Positions 8,991 to 17,306 of a stretch of DNA of 64,000 nt are shown here, in pieces. How positions within the stretch are numbered: the stretch's first letter is position 1; each line of letters begins with the position of its first letter. Under the pieces are notes generated by a model, which worked only from the letters and a program-made list of their open reading frames with translations, was not told where the DNA came from and did not search any database. This DNA comes from Ilumatobacteraceae bacterium (GTDB taxonomy: Bacteria > Actinomycetota > Acidimicrobiia > Acidimicrobiales > Ilumatobacteraceae), in contig JAJTEQ010000001.1 of NCBI GenBank assembly GCA_021298195.1, positions 38,110 to 102,109 on the forward strand, read 5' to 3'. The position numbers and the translations under genes are program-made.

Positions 8991-9743
8991 TCAACGACGT
9001 CGACCGAACCGGAGACGTCCGAGCAATCGATCGGTGAACCACAGTCGGTTCACCAAACCGAAGGCCTCGTTGATGATGTGGTGGCTCAACTTGCTCTCAC
9101 CCACCACCCGATCGACGAAGGTGATCGGCACCTCCACGATGCGCGCGCCACTGCGCACCGCACGATGGGTCATCTCGATCTGGAATCCGTATCCCTCGGC
9201 CCTCACCGAGCCCACGTCGATGCGCCGCAACAAGTGCGGGGAGTACGCCCGAAATCCACTGGTGGCGTCGTTCACCGCCAGACCGAGCATCCCGGCGGCG
9301 TATCGATTGCCCCATCGCGACAAGAACAAACGTAAGCGGGGCCAGTTCTCGATGCGGCCCCCGGGCACGTACCGACTTCCGAGCGACGCATCGGCGCCGA
9401 GTTCGACGGCCGAGATCAGAGCGGGGAGATAGATCGGGTCGTGCGAGAGATCGGCGTCCATCTGAACGCAGATCCGATCACCCTCACGAAGAACCTCGGC
9501 GAATCCGGCTCGATACGCCGTTCCGAGACCGGACTTCACCGGACGACGCAACACGGTGATGTCTGCCCCGCACCGCTGCGCGAAGCGCTCGACGATGTCC
9601 GCGGTCCCGTCGGGACTGGAATCGTCCACCACGAGAATCTCGACGTCGACGGCGGCACGAATGCCCTCGAGGAGGCGTTCGATGTTGCCGGCCTCGTTGT
9701 AGGTGGGAATCACCACCACCGCCCGACGACCGTTCGATTCCAC
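8991..9743 (-). CDS. family 2 glycosyltransferase, polyprenol-phosphate mannose synthase-like
   Basis: A 250-residue GT-A fold enzyme of the dolichol/polyprenol-phosphate mannosyltransferase type (Ppm1/DPM1). Motifs in order are VVIPTYNEAGNI, VVDDSSPDGT, the metal-binding QMDADLSHDP, GSRYVPGG, and the DATSGFRAY acceptor loop. It has no C-terminal membrane domain, so it should be a soluble or peripheral enzyme that charges polyprenol phosphate at the inner face of the membrane. Such donors feed mannosylation of lipids and proteins in actinobacteria. The start is a GTG at 9743, seven bases after a TAGGCT box. It is followed by dinB with a 5-bp gap. Confidence 0.88.
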   Translation of the reverse strand: MESNGRRAVVVIPTYNEAGNIERLLEGIRAAVDVEILVVDDSSPDGTADIVERFAQRCGADITVLRRPVKSGLGTAYRAGFAEVLREGDRICVQMDADLSHDPIYLPALISAVELGADASLGSRYVPGGRIENWPRLRLFLSRWGNRYAAGMLGLAVNDATSGFRAYSPHLLRRIDVGSVRAEGYGFQIEMTHRAVRSGARIVEVPITFVDRVVGESKLSHHIINEAFGLVNRLWFTDRLLGRLRFGRRR

Positions 9744-9766
9744 GACGACGAGCCTACGATGTCGTC
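9744..9766. promoter_or_regulatory. compact divergent promoter with overlapping -10 boxes
   Basis: Only 23 bp separate two divergent start codons. For the plus strand, TACGAT (9755-9760) lies six bases before the ATG at 9767. For the minus strand, TAGGCT (9756 to 9751) lies seven bases before the GTG at 9743. The two boxes share the TA pair at 9755-9756, so both genes would be leaderless and their promoters mutually exclusive in occupancy. Confidence 0.5.
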
Positions 9767-10030
9767 ATGGTGACCGAACGACCGCTTTCCGCACTTCCTT
9801 CACCGCTGGCTCGCGCCCTCGCGTTCGTGTCGATCCTCGTGGGCGGAGTGGCTGGTGCGCTGATCGGTTACGCCCTCGTCGACATCCAGGCCGAGAACGC
9901 CAGCGACGTCATCTTGGGCGTCGGTCTGCTGGTTGGCGCGATCGTCACGGCCGGGGGAACCGCGATCGTCGCCATCCTCGTCCTGCGAGCCATCGGAGAA
10001 TGGCGCACCATCGCCGGTCGCCCCCACTGA
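9767..10030 (+). CDS. small two-helix membrane protein
   Basis: An 87-residue protein with two clear hydrophobic helices at about residues 16-38 and 47-73, joined by a short acidic loop, and a short basic C-terminus. I do not recognise the family. The stop codon overlaps the ATG of the inositol monophosphatase by one base (TGATG), so the two are translationally coupled and likely co-regulated. It shares a 23-bp divergent promoter region with the glycosyltransferase. Confidence 0.75.
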   Translation: MVTERPLSALPSPLARALAFVSILVGGVAGALIGYALVDIQAENASDVILGVGLLVGAIVTAGGTAIVAILVLRAIGEWRTIAGRPH

Positions 10031-10812
10031 TGGACGCACCCACGGATCTCGTCAACCTCGCCGCTCGATTGGCCCGCGAGGCCGGAGACATGGTGGCGAA
10101 CGGACGGCGCACCGGAGATCTCGGGGTCCGGACGAAGTCCACGGCCACCGACATGGTGACCCGCTGGGACTCGGCGTCCGAATCTCTCATCGTCGACGCT
10201 CTTCGCGCCGCGCGACCCCGCGACGGCATCGTCGGGGAGGAAGGTTCGCGGGTCGACGGCACCTCGGGCATCGACTGGTACGTCGATCCCATCGACGGAA
10301 CGACCAACTTCCTCTACGGACTGGGTGGCTACGCGGTCTCCATCGCCGCCGCGGATTCGACGGGCCCCGTGGCCGGAGCCGTCTTCGTGCCGGCATCGCG
10401 CGAGCTCTTCACCGCCGCCCGGGGTCGTGGCGCTTTCCTCGGCTCGACTCCCATCACGTGCTCGACCAGCACGACACTCGACACCGCCCTGGTGGCCACC
10501 GGATTCTCGTACGACTCCGACCATCGGCGCGTCCAAGGATCACGTGTCGGCGCGATGCTCCCTCACGTTCGGGACATACGTCGGCTCGGGGCAGCGGCGA
10601 TCGACTTGTGCCATGTCGCGTGCGGCCGAGTGGACGCGTACTTCGAGGAGCATCTCCAAGCCTGGGATCTCGCCGCCGGCCTGTTGATCGCCACCGAGGC
10701 CGGAGCCCGTGCATCCGATTTCGCCGGCGGTGCGGTGAAACCGAGCGAGACGGTCGTGTGCGCACCGGGCATTCACACGGCGCTCCTCGAACATCTGCAA
10801 CGAACAGCCTGA
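10030..10812 (+). CDS. inositol monophosphatase family protein
   Basis: A 260-residue metal-dependent phosphatase of the inositol monophosphatase/FIG superfamily. The metal-binding residues are visible in GEEGS near residue 72, WYVDPIDGTTNF near residue 85, and AWDLAAG near residue 215. The likely substrate is myo-inositol-1-phosphate, feeding inositol for phosphatidylinositol and its mannosides in actinobacteria, but histidinol phosphate or NADP phosphatases share the fold and cannot be excluded. The ATG overlaps the previous stop. Glycosyltransferases of the PIM/polyprenol-mannose type nearby make an inositol role plausible. Confidence 0.9.
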   Translation: MDAPTDLVNLAARLAREAGDMVANGRRTGDLGVRTKSTATDMVTRWDSASESLIVDALRAARPRDGIVGEEGSRVDGTSGIDWYVDPIDGTTNFLYGLGGYAVSIAAADSTGPVAGAVFVPASRELFTAARGRGAFLGSTPITCSTSTTLDTALVATGFSYDSDHRRVQGSRVGAMLPHVRDIRRLGAAAIDLCHVACGRVDAYFEEHLQAWDLAAGLLIATEAGARASDFAGGAVKPSETVVCAPGIHTALLEHLQRTA

Positions 10813-10858
10813 ATCGACGAGGCGCCCGTCGACCCCCGCGATCGGGCAAGATAGAGGG

Positions 10859-11539
10859 GTGGGCACCCGAATCCTGGCGGTCGAAGACGACGAGCGCATC
10901 CGCACCGCCGTGAGACTGGCCCTGGAGGACGAGGGTTGGATCGTCGACGAAGCCGCCAGCGGTGAGGAAGCCGTCGTCATCTTCCTGCGCGAACCCGCCG
11001 ACGTCGTTTTGATCGACATCATGCTGCCCGGCATCGACGGATTCGAACTGTGTCGAACCATTCGGCGTTCGAGCGACGTCCCCATCGTCATGGTCACGGC
11101 TCGTGCCGACACGCACGACGTGGTGGCCGGACTCGAGGCGGGGGCCGACGACTATCTGACGAAGCCCTTCGCCCCCAAGGAACTCTCGGCCCGTATTCGC
11201 GCGTTGTTGCGCCGAGCTCGTCCGGCGCACCCCGCTCATCCCAAGCTGGTGTTCGGAGATCTCGAGGTGATACCCGACGAGGGCAAGGTGGTGCGCGGTG
11301 GCACCGAGATCCATCTCACCAAGACCGAGTTTCGTCTGTTGTGCGAGTTGGCGCAGAGCCCCGGAAAGGTGTTCAGTCGGGAGCAGTTGCTGGATCACGT
11401 GTGGGGATACGGATACTTCGGAGACGGACGTCTCGTCGACGTCCACGTTCGTCGACTGCGCACGAAGGTCGAACTCGATCCGGCGAATCCCCGCCACGTC
11501 GTGACGGTGCGCGGTCTCGGCTACCGACTGCAGGCCTGA
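10859..11539 (+). CDS. mtrA: OmpR-family response regulator, MtrA-like
   Basis: A 226-residue response regulator with an N-terminal receiver domain (acidic pair Glu 9-Asp 10 and Asp 11, phospho-acceptor Asp 53 in LIDIMLPGIDG, Thr 80, Lys 102 in LTKPF) and a C-terminal winged-helix DNA-binding domain with LTKTEFRLLCEL and the ending VVTVRGLGYRLQA. The start is a GTG at 10859, preceded by GAGGG. The following genes encode a histidine kinase and a GerMN lipoprotein, the order of mtrA-mtrB-lpqB in mycobacteria, where the system controls cell division and wall metabolism. Orthology is inferred from order and sequence character. Confidence 0.9.
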   Translation: MGTRILAVEDDERIRTAVRLALEDEGWIVDEAASGEEAVVIFLREPADVVLIDIMLPGIDGFELCRTIRRSSDVPIVMVTARADTHDVVAGLEAGADDYLTKPFAPKELSARIRALLRRARPAHPAHPKLVFGDLEVIPDEGKVVRGGTEIHLTKTEFRLLCELAQSPGKVFSREQLLDHVWGYGYFGDGRLVDVHVRRLRTKVELDPANPRHVVTVRGLGYRLQA

Positions 11540-11544
11540 CGACC

Positions 11545-13005
11545 GTGGAGGCCGTCGACGCCCCGGACCCGGCCGATCGCAACCGCCGTCCGGAACGACG
11601 AGCGCGCCGCGGACGGCGACGATCGTTCGGATTGCGCACCCGCATCCTGGCCACCTTCGGTCTCGGAAGTTTGGTGCTGTCCACGTTCCTCGCGCTGTCC
11701 ACCTACAACTTCACGCGATCGAACCTGGTGAACGAACGGGAATCGACCGCGATCACCAAGGTGTACCAGGAGGCCGGGCGACTGCAGTCCGATCTGACCT
11801 CGAACCCCACGAACGTGCAGGCCGCGATCGAGCGACTCGGGGCCGAACGCCCCCTCGTCTACTTCCGAGGCACGTGGACGGGCGACGACGCACGATTCTC
11901 CTCCGCCGCGATTCCGGCATCGATGCTCAACGCCGTGCTCGACGAACGACGGCCGTCGGTGATGCGCACCGAAGTCGATGGTGAACTCGTGATCCTGATC
12001 GGTGTTCCGCTCACCGACGTCGACGGTGCCTACTTCGGGTTTCCCACCATCGACGACATCCGATCGACGCTGAACAGCGTCGGCCTGGCGTTGATCTTCG
12101 CCGCCGGGATCACCACTCTCGTCGGCATCGTCCTCGGAGCCATCGCCGCGTCGCGAGCCGTGCGTCCCCTCGTGGCCGCCAGTCAGGCGGCCCAGGCCAT
12201 CGCCGGAGGTCGGCTGGACACGCGCCTCGTCGACTCGAACGATCCCGATCTCGCCGCCCTCACCACCTCCTTCAACGCCATGGCCATGGCCCTCGAACAA
12301 CGCGTCGAACGCGACACCCGCTTCACCTCCGACGTGAGCCACGAACTTCGATCACCCCTGCAGACCCTCAAGGCTTCGGTCGAGGTGATGCAGGCCCGTC
12401 GCGACGAACTACCGGAACGAACCCGAGCGGCCCTCGATTTGATGGTCGCCGACGTCGCTCGTTTCCAGGGTTTGGTCGAGGATCTGCTCGAGATCTCCCG
12501 CCTCGACGCCGGAGGCGTGAAACTGGTGGTCGAAGAGCTTCTGGTCGGCGAGTTCGTCCGCCAAGCCGTGGGCATCAGCAGCGCCGCCGAAACACCGGTG
12601 CGCGTGGCCCCCGACGCCGAGGACGTGATCATCCGCGGGGATCGACGTCGATTGGCCCGCGTCATCGCGAATCTCATCGACAACGGCCGCTCCTACGGCG
12701 GCGGTGAGATGGAAGTGAACGTGTTCGTCCCCGACGACGAGGACGGCGAACCGATCACCCAAATCTGGATCACGGTCGAGGATCGGGGGCCCGGTGTGGC
12801 ACCCAGCGAGCGCGAACTCATCTTCGAACGTTTCGCTCGCGGTGGAGTCGCTGGACGACGAAGTGGCTCGGAGGGGGCCGGACTCGGTCTGGCTCTCGTG
12901 GACGAGCACGTCCGCCTGCACCGCGGGCGAGTCTGGGTGGACGATCGCCCCGACGGTCTCGAAGGAGCACGTTTCGTCATCGAACTACCGGCGGAGCGAT
13001 CGTGA
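11545..13005 (+). CDS. mtrB: sensor histidine kinase, MtrB-like
   Basis: A 486-residue membrane kinase. After a basic N-terminus there is a membrane helix at about residues 31-52, an extracytoplasmic sensor of some 125 residues, a second helix at about 178-202, a HAMP linker, and the kinase core. His 266 in DVSHELRSPLQTL is the phospho-acceptor; the ATP domain shows NLIDNGRSYG, EDRGPGVAP and GAGLGLALV. I chose the GTG at 11545, five bases after the response regulator stop; no nearby ATG fits. Its last bases overlap the GTG of the lipoprotein gene by 4 bp. It should phosphorylate the response regulator encoded just upstream. Confidence 0.9.
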   Translation: MEAVDAPDPADRNRRPERRARRGRRRSFGLRTRILATFGLGSLVLSTFLALSTYNFTRSNLVNERESTAITKVYQEAGRLQSDLTSNPTNVQAAIERLGAERPLVYFRGTWTGDDARFSSAAIPASMLNAVLDERRPSVMRTEVDGELVILIGVPLTDVDGAYFGFPTIDDIRSTLNSVGLALIFAAGITTLVGIVLGAIAASRAVRPLVAASQAAQAIAGGRLDTRLVDSNDPDLAALTTSFNAMAMALEQRVERDTRFTSDVSHELRSPLQTLKASVEVMQARRDELPERTRAALDLMVADVARFQGLVEDLLEISRLDAGGVKLVVEELLVGEFVRQAVGISSAAETPVRVAPDAEDVIIRGDRRRLARVIANLIDNGRSYGGGEMEVNVFVPDDEDGEPITQIWITVEDRGPGVAPSERELIFERFARGGVAGRRSGSEGAGLGLALVDEHVRLHRGRVWVDDRPDGLEGARFVIELPAERS

Positions 13006-13619
13006 GGAAGCGAACGTTCGATCGCGCGTTGGCCGTCGGTCTCGCCGTCGCCGCGCTCACGGCGTGCGCGCTCGATGCCGAGTCGACCCCGCGGCCGATC
13101 GCCGAGGATCCGTTGCGCGTCGACGACGATGTCGCCGGATCCGAGAACCCGACGACCGGAATCGGCCGCGTCTATCTGCAGCGCTCCGACGCATCGGGGA
13201 CCGCCGTCCTCGTCGCGGTCCAGCGGGATCTCAGCCTCGACCCGACCGCGGCGATGCGCGTCCTCCTCGACGGACCGACCGACGACGAACAGGATTCCGG
13301 ATTGCGAACCGCGATTCCCCGCGACACGCGACTGCTCTCCACCGGCTTCGTGGCCTCGGGCACCGTGGAGGTGAACATCACCTCGTCGATCTTTTCGGCG
13401 ACCGGCGGCGACTTGGTGGGTGCCGTGGCCCAGATCGTGTTCACGCTCGTCGACATCGAGGGAATCGAGCGCGTCGCACTCGTCGTCGACGGCGAAACCA
13501 CCGAATGGCCCCGCGGTGACGGAACGTTGACGTCGCGCCCGTTGACCGAGTTCGACTTTCCCAGCTTGGCCCTCAGTTCCCAGCCCGATTACCCCGCCAT
13601 CGTCGAAGTCGTTCGCTGA
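13002..13619 (+). CDS. GerMN-domain lipoprotein, short LpqB-like
   Basis: A 205-residue secreted protein. Residues 1-22 form a signal peptide with a lipobox-type ALTACA, so Cys 22 is the likely lipidation site. The rest matches a single GerMN domain: VYLQRSDASGTAVLVAVQR, VLLDGPTDDEQ, and GTVEVNITSSI followed by VAQIVFTLVDIEGIERVALVVDG. In mycobacteria the third gene of this operon, lpqB, carries GerMN plus a large beta-propeller and is near 580 residues. Here only the GerMN part remains, with no sign of a frameshift. The GTG start overlaps the kinase stop (GTGA). It probably modulates the kinase from outside the membrane. Confidence 0.85.
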   Translation: MRKRTFDRALAVGLAVAALTACALDAESTPRPIAEDPLRVDDDVAGSENPTTGIGRVYLQRSDASGTAVLVAVQRDLSLDPTAAMRVLLDGPTDDEQDSGLRTAIPRDTRLLSTGFVASGTVEVNITSSIFSATGGDLVGAVAQIVFTLVDIEGIERVALVVDGETTEWPRGDGTLTSRPLTEFDFPSLALSSQPDYPAIVEVVR

Positions 13620-13646
13620 ACGCCCCGGAGGATCGAGAACACCTCG

Positions 13647-14681
13647 TCAGCCGAAGAAGATGCTGGCGACGTCGCGATAGAGGTCGAGATCCACCGTGCG
13701 AGCGCGACCATCGACGTCGGCGAGCGGAACGGTGACGACCTTCGAGCATCGCAACGCCACCATCGCCCCGAAGTCACCGCGATGGATCGCCTCGACGGCC
13801 GCCACCCCGAATCTCGTCGACAACACCCGGTCGTACGCCGACGGGGTGCCGCCCCGCTGCACGTGACCGATCTGAACCACGCGCGCCTCGAAACCCGTTC
13901 GTTCCTCGATCTCCCGGGCGATCTCGACGCTCACGCCCCCGAGTCGGGGACGACCGATGTGGTCCGTCTCGTACGCGGGTACGGGCATGGTCCCGGGAAT
14001 CGGGTGGGCTCCCTCGGCGACCACGACGATCGACGCGTACCGACCACGTCGGTGACGAGCCGCCACCACCTCGGAGACGCTCGCGATGTCGAAGGGGACC
14101 TCGGGAATCAAGATCACGGTCGCCCCACCGGCCATACCGGCGTAGGTGGCGATCCAGCCGGTGTCACGCCCCATCACCTCCACCACCATCACTCGGTCGT
14201 GACTCTCGGCCGTGGTGTGCAAACGATCGATGGCATCGGTGGCGATCTGCACCGCGGTGTGGAAACCGAACGTGATGTCGGTGCCCGTCACGTCGTTGTC
14301 GATCGTCTTGGGCACCCCGACGATGGGCAGGCCGGTCTCGGCCACCAACTTGGCCGCCACGGCCAGGGATCCGTTGCCGCCGATCACGACCAGGGCGTCC
14401 AATCGCTGCTCGGCGAAACAGGCCCGGACCCGTTCCACCCCGTCGGGGCGATCGTAGGGACTTCCACGACGAGTGCCGATGACCGTTCCACCTCGGGGAA
14501 GCAGGCCGCGCACGCTGGCCACGTCGAGTCGCACGAACCGTTGATCCATGACGCCATCCCACGAGTCGAGAAACCCCCACACCTCGTCTCCGTGCCCCAC
14601 CTCACCGGCGCGAACGATGGCGCGGATGACGGCGTTGAGTCCGGGGCAGTCGCCTCCGCCGGTCAGCACACCGATTCGCAT
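13647..14681 (-). CDS. pfkA: 6-phosphofructokinase, group III type
   Basis: A 344-residue phosphofructokinase, forming fructose 1,6-bisphosphate in glycolysis. Motifs are LTGGGDCPGLN at the N-terminus, GTRRGSP, GGNGSLAVA, GVPKTIDNDV, VMVVEVMGRDTGW, AEGAHP and QIGHVQRGGTPSA. Residue identity at the phosphoryl-donor site is mixed: the GGNGS loop has the Gly usual for ATP, while GVPKTIDND has the Lys usual for pyrophosphate enzymes. This combination is typical of actinobacterial group III enzymes, whose donor cannot be read from sequence alone. A TAGGCT box six bases before the ATG suggests a leaderless message. Confidence 0.93.
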   Translation of the reverse strand: MRIGVLTGGGDCPGLNAVIRAIVRAGEVGHGDEVWGFLDSWDGVMDQRFVRLDVASVRGLLPRGGTVIGTRRGSPYDRPDGVERVRACFAEQRLDALVVIGGNGSLAVAAKLVAETGLPIVGVPKTIDNDVTGTDITFGFHTAVQIATDAIDRLHTTAESHDRVMVVEVMGRDTGWIATYAGMAGGATVILIPEVPFDIASVSEVVAARHRRGRYASIVVVAEGAHPIPGTMPVPAYETDHIGRPRLGGVSVEIAREIEERTGFEARVVQIGHVQRGGTPSAYDRVLSTRFGVAAVEAIHRGDFGAMVALRCSKVVTVPLADVDGRARTVDLDLYRDVASIFFG

Positions 14682-14693
14682 GTTCCGAGCCTA
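14682..14693 (-). promoter_or_regulatory. putative leaderless promoter of pfkA
   Basis: TAGGCT (14693 to 14688, minus strand) followed by CGGAAC and the ATG at 14681. The spacing matches the other leaderless candidates in the window. Confidence 0.5.
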
Positions 14694-14777
14694 AGCGGTG
14701 GGGAGGTCGCCACACCGGGCGACCATCCCACGATGACGGTTGTGCCGGACGTGGTCGACGCGTGGAAGGATGTCGTC

Positions 14778-15125
14778 ATGGCATGGGATGCATCTCGTAC
14801 GGTTCCTTGGGGACGACTCGTGCGCGAGTGGTTGGTGTACGTGGCCGTGATGGCGGTGGTGTTCGTTCTCTTCCTGCGCGACACGGTGACCACCGGTTCG
14901 GTCGTCGGATTGCTGGCCTCATTGCCCATGTACCTGTTGGCCGGATTCGTTCTGGCCAAGTTCGGCTATCAACGCAAGACGTTGCGCGACCTGAAATCCG
15001 CGGCCCGCCCGACCCCCACCACGTCGTCCACCACGTCGACGGCCACCCGGTCCAAGCCGGCTCGCACCAGTCGCACCTCCACCGGACCGTCGCAACATCG
15101 TCCGAAGAACAAGCGCAAGCGGTGA
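14778..15125 (+). CDS. small membrane protein with basic Ser/Thr-rich tail
   Basis: A 115-residue protein with two hydrophobic helices at about residues 20-36 and 43-63, followed by a low-complexity tail rich in Ser, Thr, Arg and Lys that ends KNKRKR. I do not recognise the family. The ATG at 14778 has a GGAAGGA motif about ten bases upstream; an in-frame ATG at 14733 would add 15 residues and is possible. The stop codon overlaps the start of the glycerol kinase (TGATG), so the two are coupled. The tail looks cytoplasmic and could bind nucleic acid or anionic lipid, but that is a guess. Confidence 0.7.
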   Translation: MAWDASRTVPWGRLVREWLVYVAVMAVVFVLFLRDTVTTGSVVGLLASLPMYLLAGFVLAKFGYQRKTLRDLKSAARPTPTTSSTTSTATRSKPARTSRTSTGPSQHRPKNKRKR

Positions 15126-16621
15126 TGAGCGACTCCTACGTGTTGGCCATCGACGCCGGCACGACCGGTGTGCGATGTCGTGCCGTGCATGCCGATGGTC
15201 GACCGAGTGTCTCGTCCTATCGCGAGTTCACCCAACACTTTCCCGAGCCCGGACGAGTCGAGCACGATGCCGCCGAGATTTGGAACGCCGTGCGGATCAC
15301 GTTCGCCGAGGTCGTGGCCAGCCAAGGGACACCCGCGGCCATCGGCATCACGAATCAACGCGAGACCGTGGTGGCATGGAACCGCTCGACCGGTGAGGTC
15401 CACGGTCGGGCCATCGTGTGGCAGGACCGCCGCACCGCCGACCTCTGCGAGCGACTCACGAACGCCGGCGCGCTCGAAACCGTGCGATCCCTCAGTGGAC
15501 TCGTGCTCGATCCGTACTTCTCGGGGACCAAGATCGCGTGGATGCTCGCGAACGGTGTCCCCCGCCACCCCGACGTCGTTTTCGGAACCATCGACAGCTG
15601 GATTCTCTGGAACCTGACCGGTGGCGAGGTGCTGGCCACCGATCCGTCGAACGCGAGTCGCACGATGTTGTTCGACATCCGATCACTTCGCTGGAGCGAC
15701 ACCCTCGGAGATCTTCTGGGCGTTCCGATCGCCAACCTGCCCGAGGTTCGACCGTCCAGCGGTCGTCTCGGGGTCACCCGGGCCGAGGGTTTGCCCTCGG
15801 GAGTTCCGGTGTCGGGAATCGCCGGCGATCAACAGGCCGCGCTGTTCGGCCAAGCGTGCTTCCGTCCGGGCATGGCCAAGAACACCTACGGCACGGGAAG
15901 CTTCGTGCTGATGAACATCGGGGACCGTTGCCCCGACCCCTCCCCCGGACTGCTGACGACGGTGGCGTGGTCCATCGCCGATTCCCACGGCACGGTCGAA
16001 ACCTCCTACGCACTGGAAGGCTCGATCTTCGTCACGGGTGCCGCCGTTCAATGGTTGCGCGACGGTCTGGGGATCATCGGCTCGTCGTCGGAGATCGGGC
16101 CGTTGGCATCGACCGTCGTCGACAGTGGCGGAGTTTTCGTCGTTCCGGCCTTCACCGGTCTCGGAAGCCCATGGTGGGACCCGTACGCTCGCGGAAGCAT
16201 CATCGGCATCACGCGCGGCTCGACTCGTGCGCACATCGCCCGTGCCGTGGTCGAGGCCATGGCGTTGCAAACCCGTGACGCGATCGGGGCGATGGAGTCG
16301 GCGAGCGGACGACGCATCGAGGATCTTCGCGTCGACGGCGGGGCCTCGGTGATGGATCTGCTTCTGCGACTCCAGGCCGATCAACTCGGAATCACGGTTC
16401 GACGTCCCGTGGATCAGGAGACGACCGCCCTGGGCGCCGCGTACCTCGCCGGTTTGGCCGAAGGCGTATGGCCCTCGTTGGACGCCATCAGCCGAAGGTG
16501 GCGCACCGACGCCGTGGTCGAGGCGCATCCCGTGGGATCACCCGAGCGGGTCGCCGCCGATGCACTGCACGCCCAGTGGCTGCGAGCCGTCGAGCGGTCC
16601 CGCCATTGGGCCGATCACTGA
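15125..16621 (+). CDS. glpK: glycerol kinase
   Basis: A 498-residue FGGY-family kinase matching glycerol kinase in length and motifs. The first phosphate loop is AIDAGTTGVR; GITNQRETVVAW and WQDRRTADLCE follow; the glycerol/ADP region has GIAGDQQAALFGQAC, TYGTGSFVLMN, and AFTGLGSPWWDPYARG; and the C-terminal domain has RVDGGASVMDLLLRLQADQLG. It converts glycerol to glycerol 3-phosphate in the cytoplasm. No glycerol facilitator or glycerol-3-phosphate dehydrogenase lies next to it, so it is not part of a classic glp operon. It converges with the ACT protein and overlaps it by 7 bp. Confidence 0.92.
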   Translation: MSDSYVLAIDAGTTGVRCRAVHADGRPSVSSYREFTQHFPEPGRVEHDAAEIWNAVRITFAEVVASQGTPAAIGITNQRETVVAWNRSTGEVHGRAIVWQDRRTADLCERLTNAGALETVRSLSGLVLDPYFSGTKIAWMLANGVPRHPDVVFGTIDSWILWNLTGGEVLATDPSNASRTMLFDIRSLRWSDTLGDLLGVPIANLPEVRPSSGRLGVTRAEGLPSGVPVSGIAGDQQAALFGQACFRPGMAKNTYGTGSFVLMNIGDRCPDPSPGLLTTVAWSIADSHGTVETSYALEGSIFVTGAAVQWLRDGLGIIGSSSEIGPLASTVVDSGGVFVVPAFTGLGSPWWDPYARGSIIGITRGSTRAHIARAVVEAMALQTRDAIGAMESASGRRIEDLRVDGGASVMDLLLRLQADQLGITVRRPVDQETTALGAAYLAGLAEGVWPSLDAISRRWRTDAVVEAHPVGSPERVAADALHAQWLRAVERSRHWADH

Positions 16622-17265
16622 TCCGCGATCCGACCCTTCGTCAACGCGTCGGCGACGATCCGGGCGATCAAGGACAGGTGCTGTCGCTCACGGAGTCGGA
16701 ACGCGCCCTTCACCCGACCACTCACGAGCGTCGCCCCGGTGTCGCGCAACGGAGCCCACACGATGTCACTCGGCGTGTTCTCGTGCGCGACATCGGCCGA
16801 CAGATGGGAGGCGCCTTCGATGAAGGCGGACAACCACGCCAGATCGGGCACGTCACCGCTCGACGCCAGTGGCGTGTCCCGTCCGTCCTCGATCACGACG
16901 CACCAATCGGACTCCAACATCTCACGTATCGCGACGCACGCCTCGCGCGGACGCTCGTGCGCATCCGATTCGATGATCCGTGCGGCCACCTCGAGGGCCA
17001 GCACTCCCTGATTCGAACGGTCCGTCGCCACCTCATGGACGTCCTCGATCGCCACGCCCTCCACTTGGGACACCTCGGAGATCAGCGCGTCGTGTCCGAC
17101 CTCGGTGGGGAGAACGACGGTCAACTCGTCGATCGCCATCCCGGCACCACGCTCGAGGATTTCGATGCCGATGACGTCACCGTTCGCCCGTCCGATCGCG
17201 GCGGCCACCCGACCCAACGTTCCCGGGAGGTCCGGAAGCCAGAGACGCATCACCACCGTGGACAC
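16615..17265 (-). CDS. ACT-domain protein
   Basis: A 216-residue protein. The first 75 residues are an ACT domain: RLWLPDLPGTLGRVAAAIGRANGDVIGIEI followed by an acidic strand and VEGVAIEDVHEV. The rest resembles a small GAF-like or hydrolase-like sensor fold, but no catalytic motif is evident. ACT domains bind amino acids or other small ligands, so a regulatory role is likely. The GTG at 17265 follows a TAGCCT box by six bases, suggesting its own leaderless promoter although the ROK gene lies only 41 bp upstream on the same strand. Confidence 0.75.
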   Translation of the reverse strand: MSTVVMRLWLPDLPGTLGRVAAAIGRANGDVIGIEILERGAGMAIDELTVVLPTEVGHDALISEVSQVEGVAIEDVHEVATDRSNQGVLALEVAARIIESDAHERPREACVAIREMLESDWCVVIEDGRDTPLASSGDVPDLAWLSAFIEGASHLSADVAHENTPSDIVWAPLRDTGATLVSGRVKGAFRLRERQHLSLIARIVADALTKGRIADQ

Positions 17266-17277
17266 GAGTCGAGGCTA
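17266..17277 (-). promoter_or_regulatory. putative leaderless promoter of the ACT gene
   Basis: TAGCCT (17277 to 17272, minus strand), six bases, then GTG at 17265. It lies in the short gap after the ROK gene stop and would allow the ACT gene to be expressed separately. Confidence 0.45.
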
Positions 17278-17306
17278 ACCACCACCCCCGCGGGGGCGTC
17301 GGGGAA

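Noticed and set aside
13782..15125. Long plus-strand frame running opposite pfkA into the small membrane protein
   Set aside because: Only the last 115 codons, after the divergent gap, look like a real protein; the upstream part is antisense to pfkA.
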